From the NCBI GenBank assembly GCA_016704485.1, contig JADJAA010000001.1, forward strand, positions 558,001 to 622,000: 64,000 bases of DNA, read 5' to 3'. The notes beneath the pieces were generated by a model. It worked only from the letters and a program-made list of their open reading frames with translations. It was not told where the DNA came from and ran no database searches. The translations under genes and the position numbers were made by a program. Positions 8,340 to 16,511 of this stretch are shown piece by piece. The stretch is from Flavobacteriales bacterium. Lineage in GTDB: Bacteria; Bacteroidota; Bacteroidia; Flavobacteriales_F; PHOS-HE28. Position 1 is the stretch's first letter, and every line of letters starts with the position of its first letter.

Positions 8340-8459
8340 ATGACAAGTGTAGAGATCTGTGCAGGTGCCGGAGGTCAATCATTAGGGTTGGAACGTGCTG
8401 GCTTTGGGCATGAAGCGTTGGTGGAGATCTCGCCATCTCATTGCCATCTGTTACTTTAA
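8340..8459 (+). pseudogene. 5' stub of a C5-cytosine DNA methyltransferase
   Basis: A 39-codon frame starting at ATG 8340, directly after AAAGGAAG. It encodes VEICAGAGGQSLGLERAGF at residues 4-22. This is motif I, the AdoMet-binding segment of C5-cytosine methyltransferases (FAGxGG...GxERAGF), and it is followed by the usual ALVEIS motif II start. After VEIS the homology ends and the frame stops at TAA 8457-8459. None of the catalytic Pro-Cys loop or target-recognition region is present, so it cannot be active. The stub marks the left edge of a disrupted restriction-modification locus. Confidence 0.85.
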
Positions 8460-8505
8460 GGTCCTAAAAGCGTGCTATGACCGCCTTGCTCACAGACACG
8501 ATTTG

Positions 8506-9294
8506 ATGGTTGCTACCATCCATGCACTCGTTGCATTGGGCGGATCCGGATCGATTGAAGAAATACGAGAAAGGGTGATTGAGTTATTGGCCGTTCCGGA
8601 CGAAGTGGCCAACCTACCTTATACGACAAAACGCGGGAATGTAGATGGCCGAACAGAGTTGGAGTACAACTTGGCCTGGGCACGCACCTATCTGGGACAG
8701 ATGGGATATTTGGAAAATTCGTCGCGAGGAGTTTGGAGCTTGACAGCGAATGCAGCAGATCCAAATGCGATTATGGACCTGCGCTTCAAGAAAGAACTTA
8801 AAGGCACCATTAGTGACCTACAAAAGCAAAACGATTGGAAACAAGATCTACTGAAGCTCCTGTGCGAAACCATGCACCCATCGGCCTTTGAACGTTTAGT
8901 GCAGCGTATGCTTCGTGAAACCGGCTTTGTTCAAGTCGAAGTGACCGGTCGCACCGGTGATGGCGGTATCGATGGTAAGGGAATTGCAAAGATCAACGGC
9001 ATCCTAAGCTTCCATGTGGTGTTCCAATGCAAACGCTACGCAGGGTCAGTAGGTTCAGCGGAGATCCGCAATTTTCGAGGGGCCATGCAAGGTCGTGCAG
9101 ACAAGGGTCTTTTCATCACGACTGGTTACTTCACTCGCGAGGCGATCCGTGAAGCTGTACGAGATGGCGCAAGTGCGATCGATCTTGTAAATGGAGATAA
9201 GCTTGCCGAGAAACTAAAGACCCTAGGGCTTGGGGTGAAAGTAGATTACATTGAAAGTATCACGCTTCAACCTGAATGGTTCAAGACAATTTGA
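8506..9294 (+). CDS. Mrr-family restriction endonuclease
   Basis: 262 residues from ATG 8506; the frame is open back to 8395, but the upstream residues look like read-through of the methyltransferase junction. Family members usually have about 5-10 residues before the Asp-Leu-Met that precedes this start, so the N-terminus may have been slightly trimmed. Residues 1-85 are the Mrr N-terminal winged helix (SIEEIRERVIELL, TELEYNLAWARTYL, SRGVWSLT). Residues about 125-250 are the PD-(D/E)xK catalytic domain: FERLVQRMLRETGF, GRTGDGGIDGKG (catalytic Asp), VVFQCKRY (Gln-x-Lys), then RGAMQGRADKGLFITT. Such enzymes typically cut modified DNA. It sits between two broken type II restriction genes. Confidence 0.9.
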   Translation: MVATIHALVALGGSGSIEEIRERVIELLAVPDEVANLPYTTKRGNVDGRTELEYNLAWARTYLGQMGYLENSSRGVWSLTANAADPNAIMDLRFKKELKGTISDLQKQNDWKQDLLKLLCETMHPSAFERLVQRMLRETGFVQVEVTGRTGDGGIDGKGIAKINGILSFHVVFQCKRYAGSVGSAEIRNFRGAMQGRADKGLFITTGYFTREAIREAVRDGASAIDLVNGDKLAEKLKTLGLGVKVDYIESITLQPEWFKTI

Positions 9295-9302
9295 CATCTT
9301 CC

Positions 9303-9548
9303 ATGGTTACCCTTCACTTCACATATTACGAAATCATTGATTCCGACTGGACTGCAATCGACATCACCGTTTTAGAGAACGACCAACCAGTTTCTGCGTT
9401 CCGGAACTACGCACCTGAGATGTTGACCAAAGAGATCTATGGTAATCAATCAGAAGCCTTTCAACTCCCTGATCTCAGAACGGCATTGACAATGATCCAT
9501 AGTAACAAGTCCTATCACGAGTGTTCAATTAGAAACGCCGTTGATTGA
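9303..9548 (+). CDS. small protein of unknown function downstream of mrr
   Basis: 81 residues from ATG 9303 (an in-frame ATG at 9276 would overlap mrr). It begins 8 bp after the mrr stop, so the two are probably co-transcribed. The sequence alternates hydrophobic and polar residues as in a small beta-rich domain, with several aromatics. I do not recognise it. Its stop overlaps the first codons of the truncated NgoMIV-like frame, so its end marks the right boundary of the mrr-containing segment. Confidence 0.55.
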   Translation: MVTLHFTYYEIIDSDWTAIDITVLENDQPVSAFRNYAPEMLTKEIYGNQSEAFQLPDLRTALTMIHSNKSYHECSIRNAVD

Positions 9549-10005
9549 CCATTCGCCGCTTAGCAATCCAGCAAGAAGATTTCACTCACGGACTAACACT
9601 GTTTTTGCGAACGGTATTCTGGTAAGCAACTATGAAGCGCTTCACTCAGGTTTACGTTCCTGGAATAGTGAGCAACCGATCTTACATGCTAGCATCAGTT
9701 GCAAGTGGACACTTCGCAGCGACTGTGCACAGAATGCAAGGTCGGAAGGACTGAACCTAGTGAGGAATAGGAAAGGGCGGCTGCCACATGTTACCGTAAA
9801 AACAGGCGAGCCAACACCCGATCGTATCGCATCCATCGCGCTGGGCACAGGGGATATTGACCTTGTTTACCACTTCGCTCTGTACGAGCTTTTGGATACG
9901 GTCCGGTCGCTCGTAATGAGTGATCATGAAGACTCGATCAACACAATGATCGAAGGAAGACGGCTAAGGGATATATCGGATCTTCTGCTGGATCTGATCG
10001 TCTGA
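9541..10005 (+). pseudogene. C-terminal half of an NgoMIV-like type II restriction endonuclease
   Basis: 154 codons, first possible start TTG 9541; the frame is closed by a stop at 9493. Residues about 46-110 carry LHASISCKWTLRSD, then QNARSEGLNLVRNRKGRLPH, then PTPDRIASIALGTGDID, which closely follow NgoMIV (recognises GCCGGC). Ser53 and Lys55 correspond to catalytic Ser185 and Lys187, and Glu69 to Glu201, all at the right spacing. The family is about 285 residues. The first ~130 residues, with catalytic Glu70 and Asp140, are missing, so the protein should be inactive. The remnant is the right edge of a restriction-modification locus whose left edge is the methyltransferase stub at 8340. Confidence 0.85.
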
Positions 10006-10145
10006 TACCATTTCTCATTAGCAAGTTAATGCTTGATCGATTGAATGCGATCAACGTCAGTATCGGTAGTAAAACACGCTTTTGATCACAGCAGATCCAA
10101 CACAAATTCGGGTCTTATTACATGATCCTGTAAATTGTAACCGAT

Positions 10146-10874
10146 ATGAACCCTGCTACAATGCCTGATAAACTCCCCCGCATCGCACCAGCATCCTTTA
10201 ACTTCTTGCGTGATCTCGAGAAAAACAACGACCGCGATTGGTTCACAGGAAACAAAGACAAATACGACACCGCGCGGACGAATGTGATCACGGTGGCCGA
10301 TGCGTTGATCGAACGGTTACGCACTCACGATAGCATTGCTACTGAGGACGGGAAGAAATGCCTTTACCGCATTTATAACGACACCCGTTTCCACAAGGAC
10401 AAGCCACCGTATAAGACCTGGTTCGGCGGCAGTATTGGTCGCGTTAAACCTGCACTGCGCGGTGGGTATTACTTCCGCCTTAAGCCAGATGCATCATTTA
10501 TTGCTTGCGGTTTTTTCGCACCGGAACCTGCCGATCTGAAACGCATCCGGATCGATATCGACCAGGACCTGAATGCATGGCGAAAATTGCTTAAGGCCAA
10601 AAAGCTGAGCGATACGTTCGGAGACATACTGGGCGACGGCGTGAAGACCGCACCGAAGGGTTACGCACAGGATCATCCCGGTATCGATCTGTTGCGTATG
10701 AAGCAATTCCTGTTCCGGCGAGCATTGACCAACAAAGAGGTATTAGCGCAGGATCTTGTAGAGCGCATGGATGAGATCTATAGAGCGATCCGTCCCTTCT
10801 TCGATCATATGAGCGAAGTGCTTACTACGGACGTGAATGGTGTTAGTTTGTTGCGAAGTCCAAGGAAGCGCTGA
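10146..10874 (+). CDS. DUF2461 family protein
   Basis: 242 residues. It matches the DUF2461 (TIGR02453) family throughout: FNFLRDLEKNNDRDWF at about 16, CLYRIYNDTRFHKDKPPYK at about 75, and GGYYFRLKPDASFIACGFF at about 110. The conserved Asn/Asp-Arg-Asp-Trp-Phe and Arg-Phe-x-x-Asp-Lys-x-Pro-Tyr-Lys motifs suggest an enzyme, but no activity is known to me. An alternative ATG lies 18 bp downstream. Monocistronic by position. Confidence 0.88.
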   Translation: MNPATMPDKLPRIAPASFNFLRDLEKNNDRDWFTGNKDKYDTARTNVITVADALIERLRTHDSIATEDGKKCLYRIYNDTRFHKDKPPYKTWFGGSIGRVKPALRGGYYFRLKPDASFIACGFFAPEPADLKRIRIDIDQDLNAWRKLLKAKKLSDTFGDILGDGVKTAPKGYAQDHPGIDLLRMKQFLFRRALTNKEVLAQDLVERMDEIYRAIRPFFDHMSEVLTTDVNGVSLLRSPRKR

Positions 10875-11027
10875 CCCTATTACGCAATATCACTAGTGGG
10901 TAAATGACAATATGACCAACGTGGGCCGCTCGACTACAGCACGGGTCCGTTGTTAGATCCATGTTAAGTACACATTAATTTTCAACAAGTTTGCTGGAAT
11001 CGCTCATTACTATCCTATTTTTAAGCC

Positions 11028-11459
11028 ATGGGATCGACCATTAACTCTCCTAATGTGTTATCGCAGGACCAGGAGTATTCCACTCTCTTTTTTGACACCA
11101 TTGCGCGTTCCAAAAAGAGAAAGTCATCGTTCGTTCCCGGAAAATTGCAGGTCGCTAAATTGTTGAGATTGCGGAAAAGGGTCAATAGGAGCACGGCAGT
11201 GTCAGAACTCATTTGTTCAGCTGAACCTGCATCGAAGACCTCGCGTGTGCGTTGGGTCCATTTCCACTTCTACGAGCAAGGCACCAAAGTTCCAGAACCG
11301 CAATTAGTGGGAGATCCGGAACGGATCCTTTTGTTCTATCCAACCGATCAGTTCGACAACATCCATGCGCTATTGCGTTCCCGCAAGGACCAGTTCTGTT
11401 ATTTCTGGCAAGCTGCGGATGCGTCCCAGGTAAAGGCCTGGTTGTTCCAACCGTCTTGA
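11028..11459 (+). CDS. hypothetical protein
   Basis: 143 residues, unrecognised. The first half is very basic (an Arg/Lys-rich stretch around residues 28-52). The second half has alternating strands ending in aromatic motifs (HFHFYEQ, FCYFW). It could bind nucleic acid, but that is guesswork. It faces fdhD convergently, with 3 bp between the two genes. A possible -7-like TATTTTTA lies about 10 bp upstream of its start. Confidence 0.55.
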   Translation: MGSTINSPNVLSQDQEYSTLFFDTIARSKKRKSSFVPGKLQVAKLLRLRKRVNRSTAVSELICSAEPASKTSRVRWVHFHFYEQGTKVPEPQLVGDPERILLFYPTDQFDNIHALLRSRKDQFCYFWQAADASQVKAWLFQPS

Positions 11460-11462
11460 TCT

Positions 11463-12287
11463 TCAACCGATCGGCGCATAGGTATTGTACCGATCGCCGC
11501 GCAGGAACCCGATCAATCGCAAGCCACTTTTATCAGCAAGTGAAACGGAAAGCGAACTGGGTGCCCCAACCGAGACCATGACGGGAATTGCCATCATCAC
11601 GCATTTCTGAACAAGCTCGAATCCTGCACGGCCACTTACGAGCAGGATCTTTTTTTCTCCGGTGATCTTCAATTGTGCCATGGCACCCGCGATCTTATCC
11701 ACGGCATTGTGGCGACCAACATCCTCGCGAAGCAAAAGCAACTCACCTTCGGTATTGAAAAGCGCAGCCGCATGAAGGCCACCTGTATGCTTGAATGCGA
11801 ACTGTGCCTTCCGCATGGTGACCGGCAATTGAACGATCAGATCCGCAGCAGGTTCCTCGAAAGGGACCATCGGGATCCTGCAAGTCGTGAACACGCTATC
11901 GATACTACTCTTTCCGCATACACCACAGCTGCTCGTGGTATAGAAATTACGTTGCCATTTCTTCGGATCCAGATCCACATCCGGATGCAGTTCCACCCGC
12001 ACCACATTCCCTTTCTCTTCTTCTTTCACGTTCTGGCACACCACCACTCGGATCACTTCAATGGCACTCTCGATCAGCCCTTCGGTCAACAGAAAACCGA
12101 GTGCCAGCTCTTCATCATGTCCTGGTGTGCGCATGGTAACGCTTAACCGGAATTCCGAACGGTCATGTTCCGGTCCATGGCCCAAACGGATCTCCAACGG
12201 TTCTTCCACTACGACAAGATCAGTGGACGGCATTGCGCTGCTCCCCTCGGTGCGCAACAGTTGAACAGTATGTACGGGAGTCCTCAT
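11463..12287 (-). CDS. fdhD: formate dehydrogenase accessory sulfurtransferase FdhD
   Basis: FdhD moves sulfur from cysteine desulfurase to the bis-MGD cofactor of formate dehydrogenase, which is needed for activity. 274 residues from ATG 12287 (an upstream ATG at 12311 would overlap the neighbouring gene). Recognisable segments are VVVEEPLEIRL, RTPGHDEELALGFLLTEGLI, the redox CxxC in SSCGVCGKSS (sulfur-transfer cysteines), LREDVGRHNAVDKIAGA and SGRAGFELVQKC. It starts 4 bp after the FkbM methyltransferase gene, so it may be read from the same transcript. Its substrate enzyme is fdhF at 1004-3862. Confidence 0.94.
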   Translation of the reverse strand: MRTPVHTVQLLRTEGSSAMPSTDLVVVEEPLEIRLGHGPEHDRSEFRLSVTMRTPGHDEELALGFLLTEGLIESAIEVIRVVVCQNVKEEEKGNVVRVELHPDVDLDPKKWQRNFYTTSSCGVCGKSSIDSVFTTCRIPMVPFEEPAADLIVQLPVTMRKAQFAFKHTGGLHAAALFNTEGELLLLREDVGRHNAVDKIAGAMAQLKITGEKKILLVSGRAGFELVQKCVMMAIPVMVSVGAPSSLSVSLADKSGLRLIGFLRGDRYNTYAPIG

Positions 12288-12291
12288 GCGA

Positions 12292-13167
12292 TCAATTTCC
12301 GGTAGCTGCAAGACTTTTTCTTCGCCATACGATATCGTGCCTGAATATACAGTTCAGGTCGATCACGAAAGGTTGCAAACGGCCTTTGCGATCAGGTAAG
12401 AAGGGTTCATATCCATGACCTACAAGTAGATCCACGATGTGCTTATTCTCGGCGCGACTTTGATCCACGATGTTCGTTGTTTCAACCAAAAGGTGATCAA
12501 CCCGTTGCGCTGAAAGCAATTTTTTCGCGCCTTGGATCGCGATGTGTTCAGCCCCTTCAATATCGATCTTCATGCACGCGATCCGATCGATGCACGCTTG
12601 TTCCGCTGCATCATCAAGGCTGGTGGTCTCTACTTCATAGACGTTATCGTTCGTACCCGCGGTACGTTCATGGAACAATACACTAAAGCCACTTGAGATC
12701 ACCCGTGGCGTATCCATGAAGGGGAATGTTCCACTTTCATGCATTATCGCAGCATTTCTCAACTGCACATTCGTTGGTAATTCCGGATTGTTCCGCATGA
12801 TCTGGTCATAGCAAATACGCGATGGCTCGAACGAAATTACGCGTCCCGTGTCTTTCACGAGACCGCTGACAACAGCCGTAATGTAACCGATGTTCGCACC
12901 AAGATCGAAGAACACATCACCGGGCACCAATGTGCGACGTAAAAAGTTCAAGAATTGTTCTTCGTAAATGCCATAGTACATATGCCGGCATGTCGATAAC
13001 CGATGATCGATCTCTATCGCGACCCCATTGATCGATATCATTTCGATCGGCGGATCCGGAGCTGCCCATTTCCCGATACGGTCCGCGATGGTATGTCGCC
13101 CGCGTATTCCTAGTACAGGAAGAATACGCCTCAACGTTCGCCGGATCGCTTTCTTCAACATGGACAT
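12292..13167 (-). CDS. FkbM family methyltransferase
   Basis: 291 residues. Contains the class I AdoMet-binding motif FDLGANIGYITAVVSG at about 85-100, then RVISFEPSRICYDQI (ribose-binding acidic loop) and CMKIDIEGAEHIAIQGA at about 195, the FkbM hallmark. FkbM enzymes O-methylate sugars, lipids or polyketides; the substrate here is unknown. The C-terminus is basic and Cys-containing. Located directly upstream of fdhD on the same strand, with no obvious functional link. Confidence 0.87.
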   Translation of the reverse strand: MSMLKKAIRRTLRRILPVLGIRGRHTIADRIGKWAAPDPPIEMISINGVAIEIDHRLSTCRHMYYGIYEEQFLNFLRRTLVPGDVFFDLGANIGYITAVVSGLVKDTGRVISFEPSRICYDQIMRNNPELPTNVQLRNAAIMHESGTFPFMDTPRVISSGFSVLFHERTAGTNDNVYEVETTSLDDAAEQACIDRIACMKIDIEGAEHIAIQGAKKLLSAQRVDHLLVETTNIVDQSRAENKHIVDLLVGHGYEPFLPDRKGRLQPFVIDLNCIFRHDIVWRRKSLAATGN

Positions 13168-13191
13168 TCCGTATTCAGATAGACCAACTCC

Positions 13192-13755
13192 CTATTTCCG
13201 TTCGTTTCTGCGCCAGCATGTCACAAGATGATCATCGACCATGCCCACAGCTTGCATGAACGCATACACAATGGTAGAGCCAACGAAACTGAATCCGGCC
13301 TTTTTAAGGTCCTTGCTCAGTGCGTCACTGATCGACGACGTGGCCGGCACCTGAGATATTGATGTCCATTGATTGACCTGTGGGGTGTGATCCACGTAGT
13401 TCCACAAGTGATCGCTGAACGAACCTTGTTCTTTGATCCGTAGATAAGCATTTGCGTTCTTAACGACCCCTTGGATCTTGAGCCGGTTCCGGATGATACC
13501 CGGGTCCTTCATCAATTGCATGATCTTCTTCTCATCGTAGCATGCGATCTTCTCTGCATCCCAACCATCGAATGCTTTGCGATAGCTTTCCGTACGGATC
13601 AGGATGGTATACCAACTAAGGCCGGCTTGGGCACCATCCAAGCAGAGCTTCTCGAAGAGCTTGGCATCATCGTGTTCCGGGCGGCCCCAGATCCTATCAT
13701 GATAATCCTTGTAGATGTCATCCTTCAAACACCAAGGGCATCGTTCGCGTTCCAT
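13192..13755 (-). CDS. tag: DNA-3-methyladenine glycosylase I
   Basis: 187 residues, normal length. Tag removes 3-methyladenine from alkylated DNA as the first step of base-excision repair. The N-terminus ERCPWCLKD...YHDRIWG holds the zinc-ligand Cys and His, and the C-terminus DDHLVTCWRR supplies the second His/Cys pair. In between are KLFEKLCLDGAQAGLSWYTI (catalytic Glu region) and FSFVGSTIVYAFMQAVG. It starts with ATG 13755, 36 bp before its stop-proximal neighbour FkbM ends the cluster. Confidence 0.95.
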   Translation of the reverse strand: MERERCPWCLKDDIYKDYHDRIWGRPEHDDAKLFEKLCLDGAQAGLSWYTILIRTESYRKAFDGWDAEKIACYDEKKIMQLMKDPGIIRNRLKIQGVVKNANAYLRIKEQGSFSDHLWNYVDHTPQVNQWTSISQVPATSSISDALSKDLKKAGFSFVGSTIVYAFMQAVGMVDDHLVTCWRRNERK

Positions 13756-13807
13756 AGCGCCAAATTATATCCTTTCGCATAACCGTTCCGCTGACACCAA
13801 AAGAAAA

Positions 13808-13840
13808 CACCGCCAGATCCGGGTTACCGGAACTGGCGGT
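13808..13840 (-). terminator. rho-independent terminator of the delta-60 gene
   Basis: Stem CACCGCCAG-TCCGG / CCGGA-CTGGCGGTG with a GTTA loop. Read on the minus strand it is followed by TTTTCTTTT, lying 22 bp after the stop of the gene at 13862-16342. Confidence 0.85.
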
Positions 13841-13861
13841 GCGTTATCTATCTGTTAGTAC

Positions 13862-16342
13862 TCAATAGGCGACCATGAACCGTTGTGTGGTCCGATATTC
13901 ACCGGAGGTCGCTTCGATGAAATACGTTCCGTACGAAAGTTGCTCCTGAAAGTCCATCGTGGAATAGTAGATCGTTCCCTGCACTGCTTTCTGTTCCTGA
14001 TGCACGATGCGACCACTTACATCCATTACACGGATCATCAACGGTGCTTCCAACTCGGTCTGAAGGTCAATGCTCAAGTTGATCGATGAACCAGTAGTCG
14101 GGTTCGGCCAAACGGTCAACGCCATGGCCTGTTCTGCTCCGATCAGAACATGTACCGGGTTCCCCGGAGGCGGTGCCATCATGGAACCGGCAATGGTAAC
14201 ATCACATGCTTCGCCATACGGACAATACGTAACTCCGTTATCATAGCTTACCGCTACACTGACCTGATAGGTGCGACCTGGGACAAGAGCTGGAGCTCCC
14301 AAATTCAATGTGCGGATGTAGTTGTTCGAGACCGATTCCCGGTCATAGCCATCTGCTACGTTCACGAACTTGAACTTGTATTTGTTCGCACCACGCAATG
14401 GTTGTGCGATCACGCGCTGAGCCAATGACCGTGTAACGCCGCATGAAAAATGGACGCTTGTAGGATCCCAGACCAATTTAGTGGAAGGACAATCCGCTGC
14501 ACTTGGATCGATCTTGAACCGACATGCTGGACCCCACGGTAAAGCAACGCCAGCTACATGACCACGAACCCTTACATTCATCATTACGCCACTTGGAATA
14601 TGGTTGGCAGCACTCCAGTTGTTCACGCGCAGATGGCATGCACGTAGTTCTGCATTGCCGTATAGGTCATTGGTCGCATGACTCAGGAATCGACGGAACG
14701 AATAACTGCCATTGGGATCAAAGAACCAATACTCATATCCACTTGTGGTGTTGGTGATGCCAAATTGTGCGGAAACCAATGGGTTCGCATTGCAAACAAG
14801 ATACTCACCGGATGGTGTCCAATCCACCTTGTCCTTCAATAAGAAGAGAAAGTCATCCGTACCCATTTCGGTGGAGAAAGCCTGATCACCCATGATCGCA
14901 CTCACCGATCCGTTCGTGAAGTTGTTGCGGTTGTCTATGATCCGCTTTCCGTTACGATCGGTTAGTACATATCCTCCATTCGCGATGCCATCACCGGCAC
15001 TGTCGAACACCTTCAGCTTATAAGATCCAGATGGCACACAACAGCCGGTCTGGACGGTGGAATTATCGGCCATGCCAGTTCCTTGACACACCGGATATGT
15101 ATAACCATCGGCGATCAATTGCCAGGATGTCTGCGATCCGATCGCGTCCGTCTCGAACGTCAATTTCAACTCTTCCGTACAACCGGATTCAAGTTTCGCT
15201 ACCATGCCCCTGGCAGTTCCGTTGTAACTGCTGAATCCACCTAACACAACGATATCCCCTTCGGGTAGGAATTGCGTGTCGTACACCCAGTTATTGAACC
15301 CGGTGCCAGTCAGAAAATCAATGTCCTTTGAACCGTCACTATTCAATAGTGCGATACGGTTCGCGCTAACGCCATTGTATGATGTAAAATCTCCACCACA
15401 TAGAATTCTACCACCCGGTTGTGTATCCAAGGAATATACCCAACTATTGAACCCAGCTACAGGCTTGAATGTCGGATCCACGGCACCCGTCTCAAGGATG
15501 CGAGCTACTCTGGGGCGGCTTGCTCCGTTGTAATCCGTGAACGGACCACCAATGATCAACTTACCATCAGGTTGGATAGCGAGTGCGTAGCCTGGAGAAT
15601 TAAGACCTGTGCCGGTACTGAAAGTTGGATCGTTGGCGCCATCGGCCAATAAACGCGCAACTCCATTACGTGAGGTACCGGAGATTGTAGCAAATGAGCC
15701 TCCGATATACACTTTACCGTCCGTGGCCACTTTCATGCAGAGCACAGCAGCATCGGGTCCAACACCTGGATCGAAGGTCAGATCCAACGTCCCGTTCGAA
15801 TTCAATCGTGCTATCCTTGGGCGTGGTATGCCATTGTATGACGTGAACCATCCTGCAACCATGATCCTACCCGACGGCAATACATCGACGGCCGTTACGA
15901 TCCCGTTGAATCCCAAGCCTGAAATGAACGTCAGGTCCAAGGATCCATCGGAGTTCAATCGTGCAATGCTCCGCTGTAGAACGCCATTGTAGCTTGAGAA
16001 CTGACCACCAATAATGATCTTGCCATCGGGCTGCATGGCGATCTCGTTGACCGTACTGGAGGCCCCAGTACCAGGATCGAACGAGGTATCCAAAAGGCCA
16101 TTTTCGGTCAAGCGTGCGATGCGTTTACGCGATGTGCCAGCGAACCCGGTGAATGTGCCACCGATCACAAGCTTGCCATCAACCTGAACGGCAGAACATG
16201 ATATCCGGCTATTGGCACCGGGGCCGTTGGCATAGGAGGTGACAAGGTCACCTGCCTGAGCAGTTAATAACGTTGGAATGGCGGCGACAAGGAGGGAGAG
16301 AGAGAACGTCGCAGACCTTTTACGGGTTTTGATCTGTTTCAT
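13862..16342 (-). CDS. delta-60 repeat protein with T9SS type A sorting domain
   Basis: 826 residues. Signal peptide 1-30 (ends LLTAQA). Residues about 45-390 contain seven ~50-residue delta-60 repeats of the form GKIIIGGQFSSYNG...RIARLNSDGSLDLTF, which probably fold as a beta-propeller. The middle (400-720) has proprotein-like beta domains with a Gly-rich GSYKLKVFDSAGDGIANGGY segment typical of surface adhesin repeats. The last ~80 residues (LTVWPNPTTGSSINLSI, VMDVSGRIVHQE, LSYGTYFIEA) are the T9SS type A domain. It is predicted to be a surface-exposed or secreted protein. Ligand unknown. Confidence 0.9.
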   Translation of the reverse strand: MKQIKTRKRSATFSLSLLVAAIPTLLTAQAGDLVTSYANGPGANSRISCSAVQVDGKLVIGGTFTGFAGTSRKRIARLTENGLLDTSFDPGTGASSTVNEIAMQPDGKIIIGGQFSSYNGVLQRSIARLNSDGSLDLTFISGLGFNGIVTAVDVLPSGRIMVAGWFTSYNGIPRPRIARLNSNGTLDLTFDPGVGPDAAVLCMKVATDGKVYIGGSFATISGTSRNGVARLLADGANDPTFSTGTGLNSPGYALAIQPDGKLIIGGPFTDYNGASRPRVARILETGAVDPTFKPVAGFNSWVYSLDTQPGGRILCGGDFTSYNGVSANRIALLNSDGSKDIDFLTGTGFNNWVYDTQFLPEGDIVVLGGFSSYNGTARGMVAKLESGCTEELKLTFETDAIGSQTSWQLIADGYTYPVCQGTGMADNSTVQTGCCVPSGSYKLKVFDSAGDGIANGGYVLTDRNGKRIIDNRNNFTNGSVSAIMGDQAFSTEMGTDDFLFLLKDKVDWTPSGEYLVCNANPLVSAQFGITNTTSGYEYWFFDPNGSYSFRRFLSHATNDLYGNAELRACHLRVNNWSAANHIPSGVMMNVRVRGHVAGVALPWGPACRFKIDPSAADCPSTKLVWDPTSVHFSCGVTRSLAQRVIAQPLRGANKYKFKFVNVADGYDRESVSNNYIRTLNLGAPALVPGRTYQVSVAVSYDNGVTYCPYGEACDVTIAGSMMAPPPGNPVHVLIGAEQAMALTVWPNPTTGSSINLSIDLQTELEAPLMIRVMDVSGRIVHQEQKAVQGTIYYSTMDFQEQLSYGTYFIEATSGEYRTTQRFMVAY

Positions 16343-16511
16343 TTTGAATATGGTTCAACCGTTGGCTCTCTTAGGTTAGGTTTGGATAGATGCGCTTGAA
16401 CGGTAGGCATTTTACGCAAGCCTACCAGAATAGTTTCATTGCCGAAGAATTGACCTTTTGCTTGTCCGGTGCGGATTACGTTATCAACCTGATCCTTCGT
16501 TCCTTTGTAGC

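Noticed and set aside
8395..8505. N-terminal extension of the Mrr endonuclease from ATG 8395
   Set aside because: These codons overlap the methyltransferase stub in another frame and are Arg/Trp-rich without similarity to Mrr N-termini; ATG 8506 fits better.
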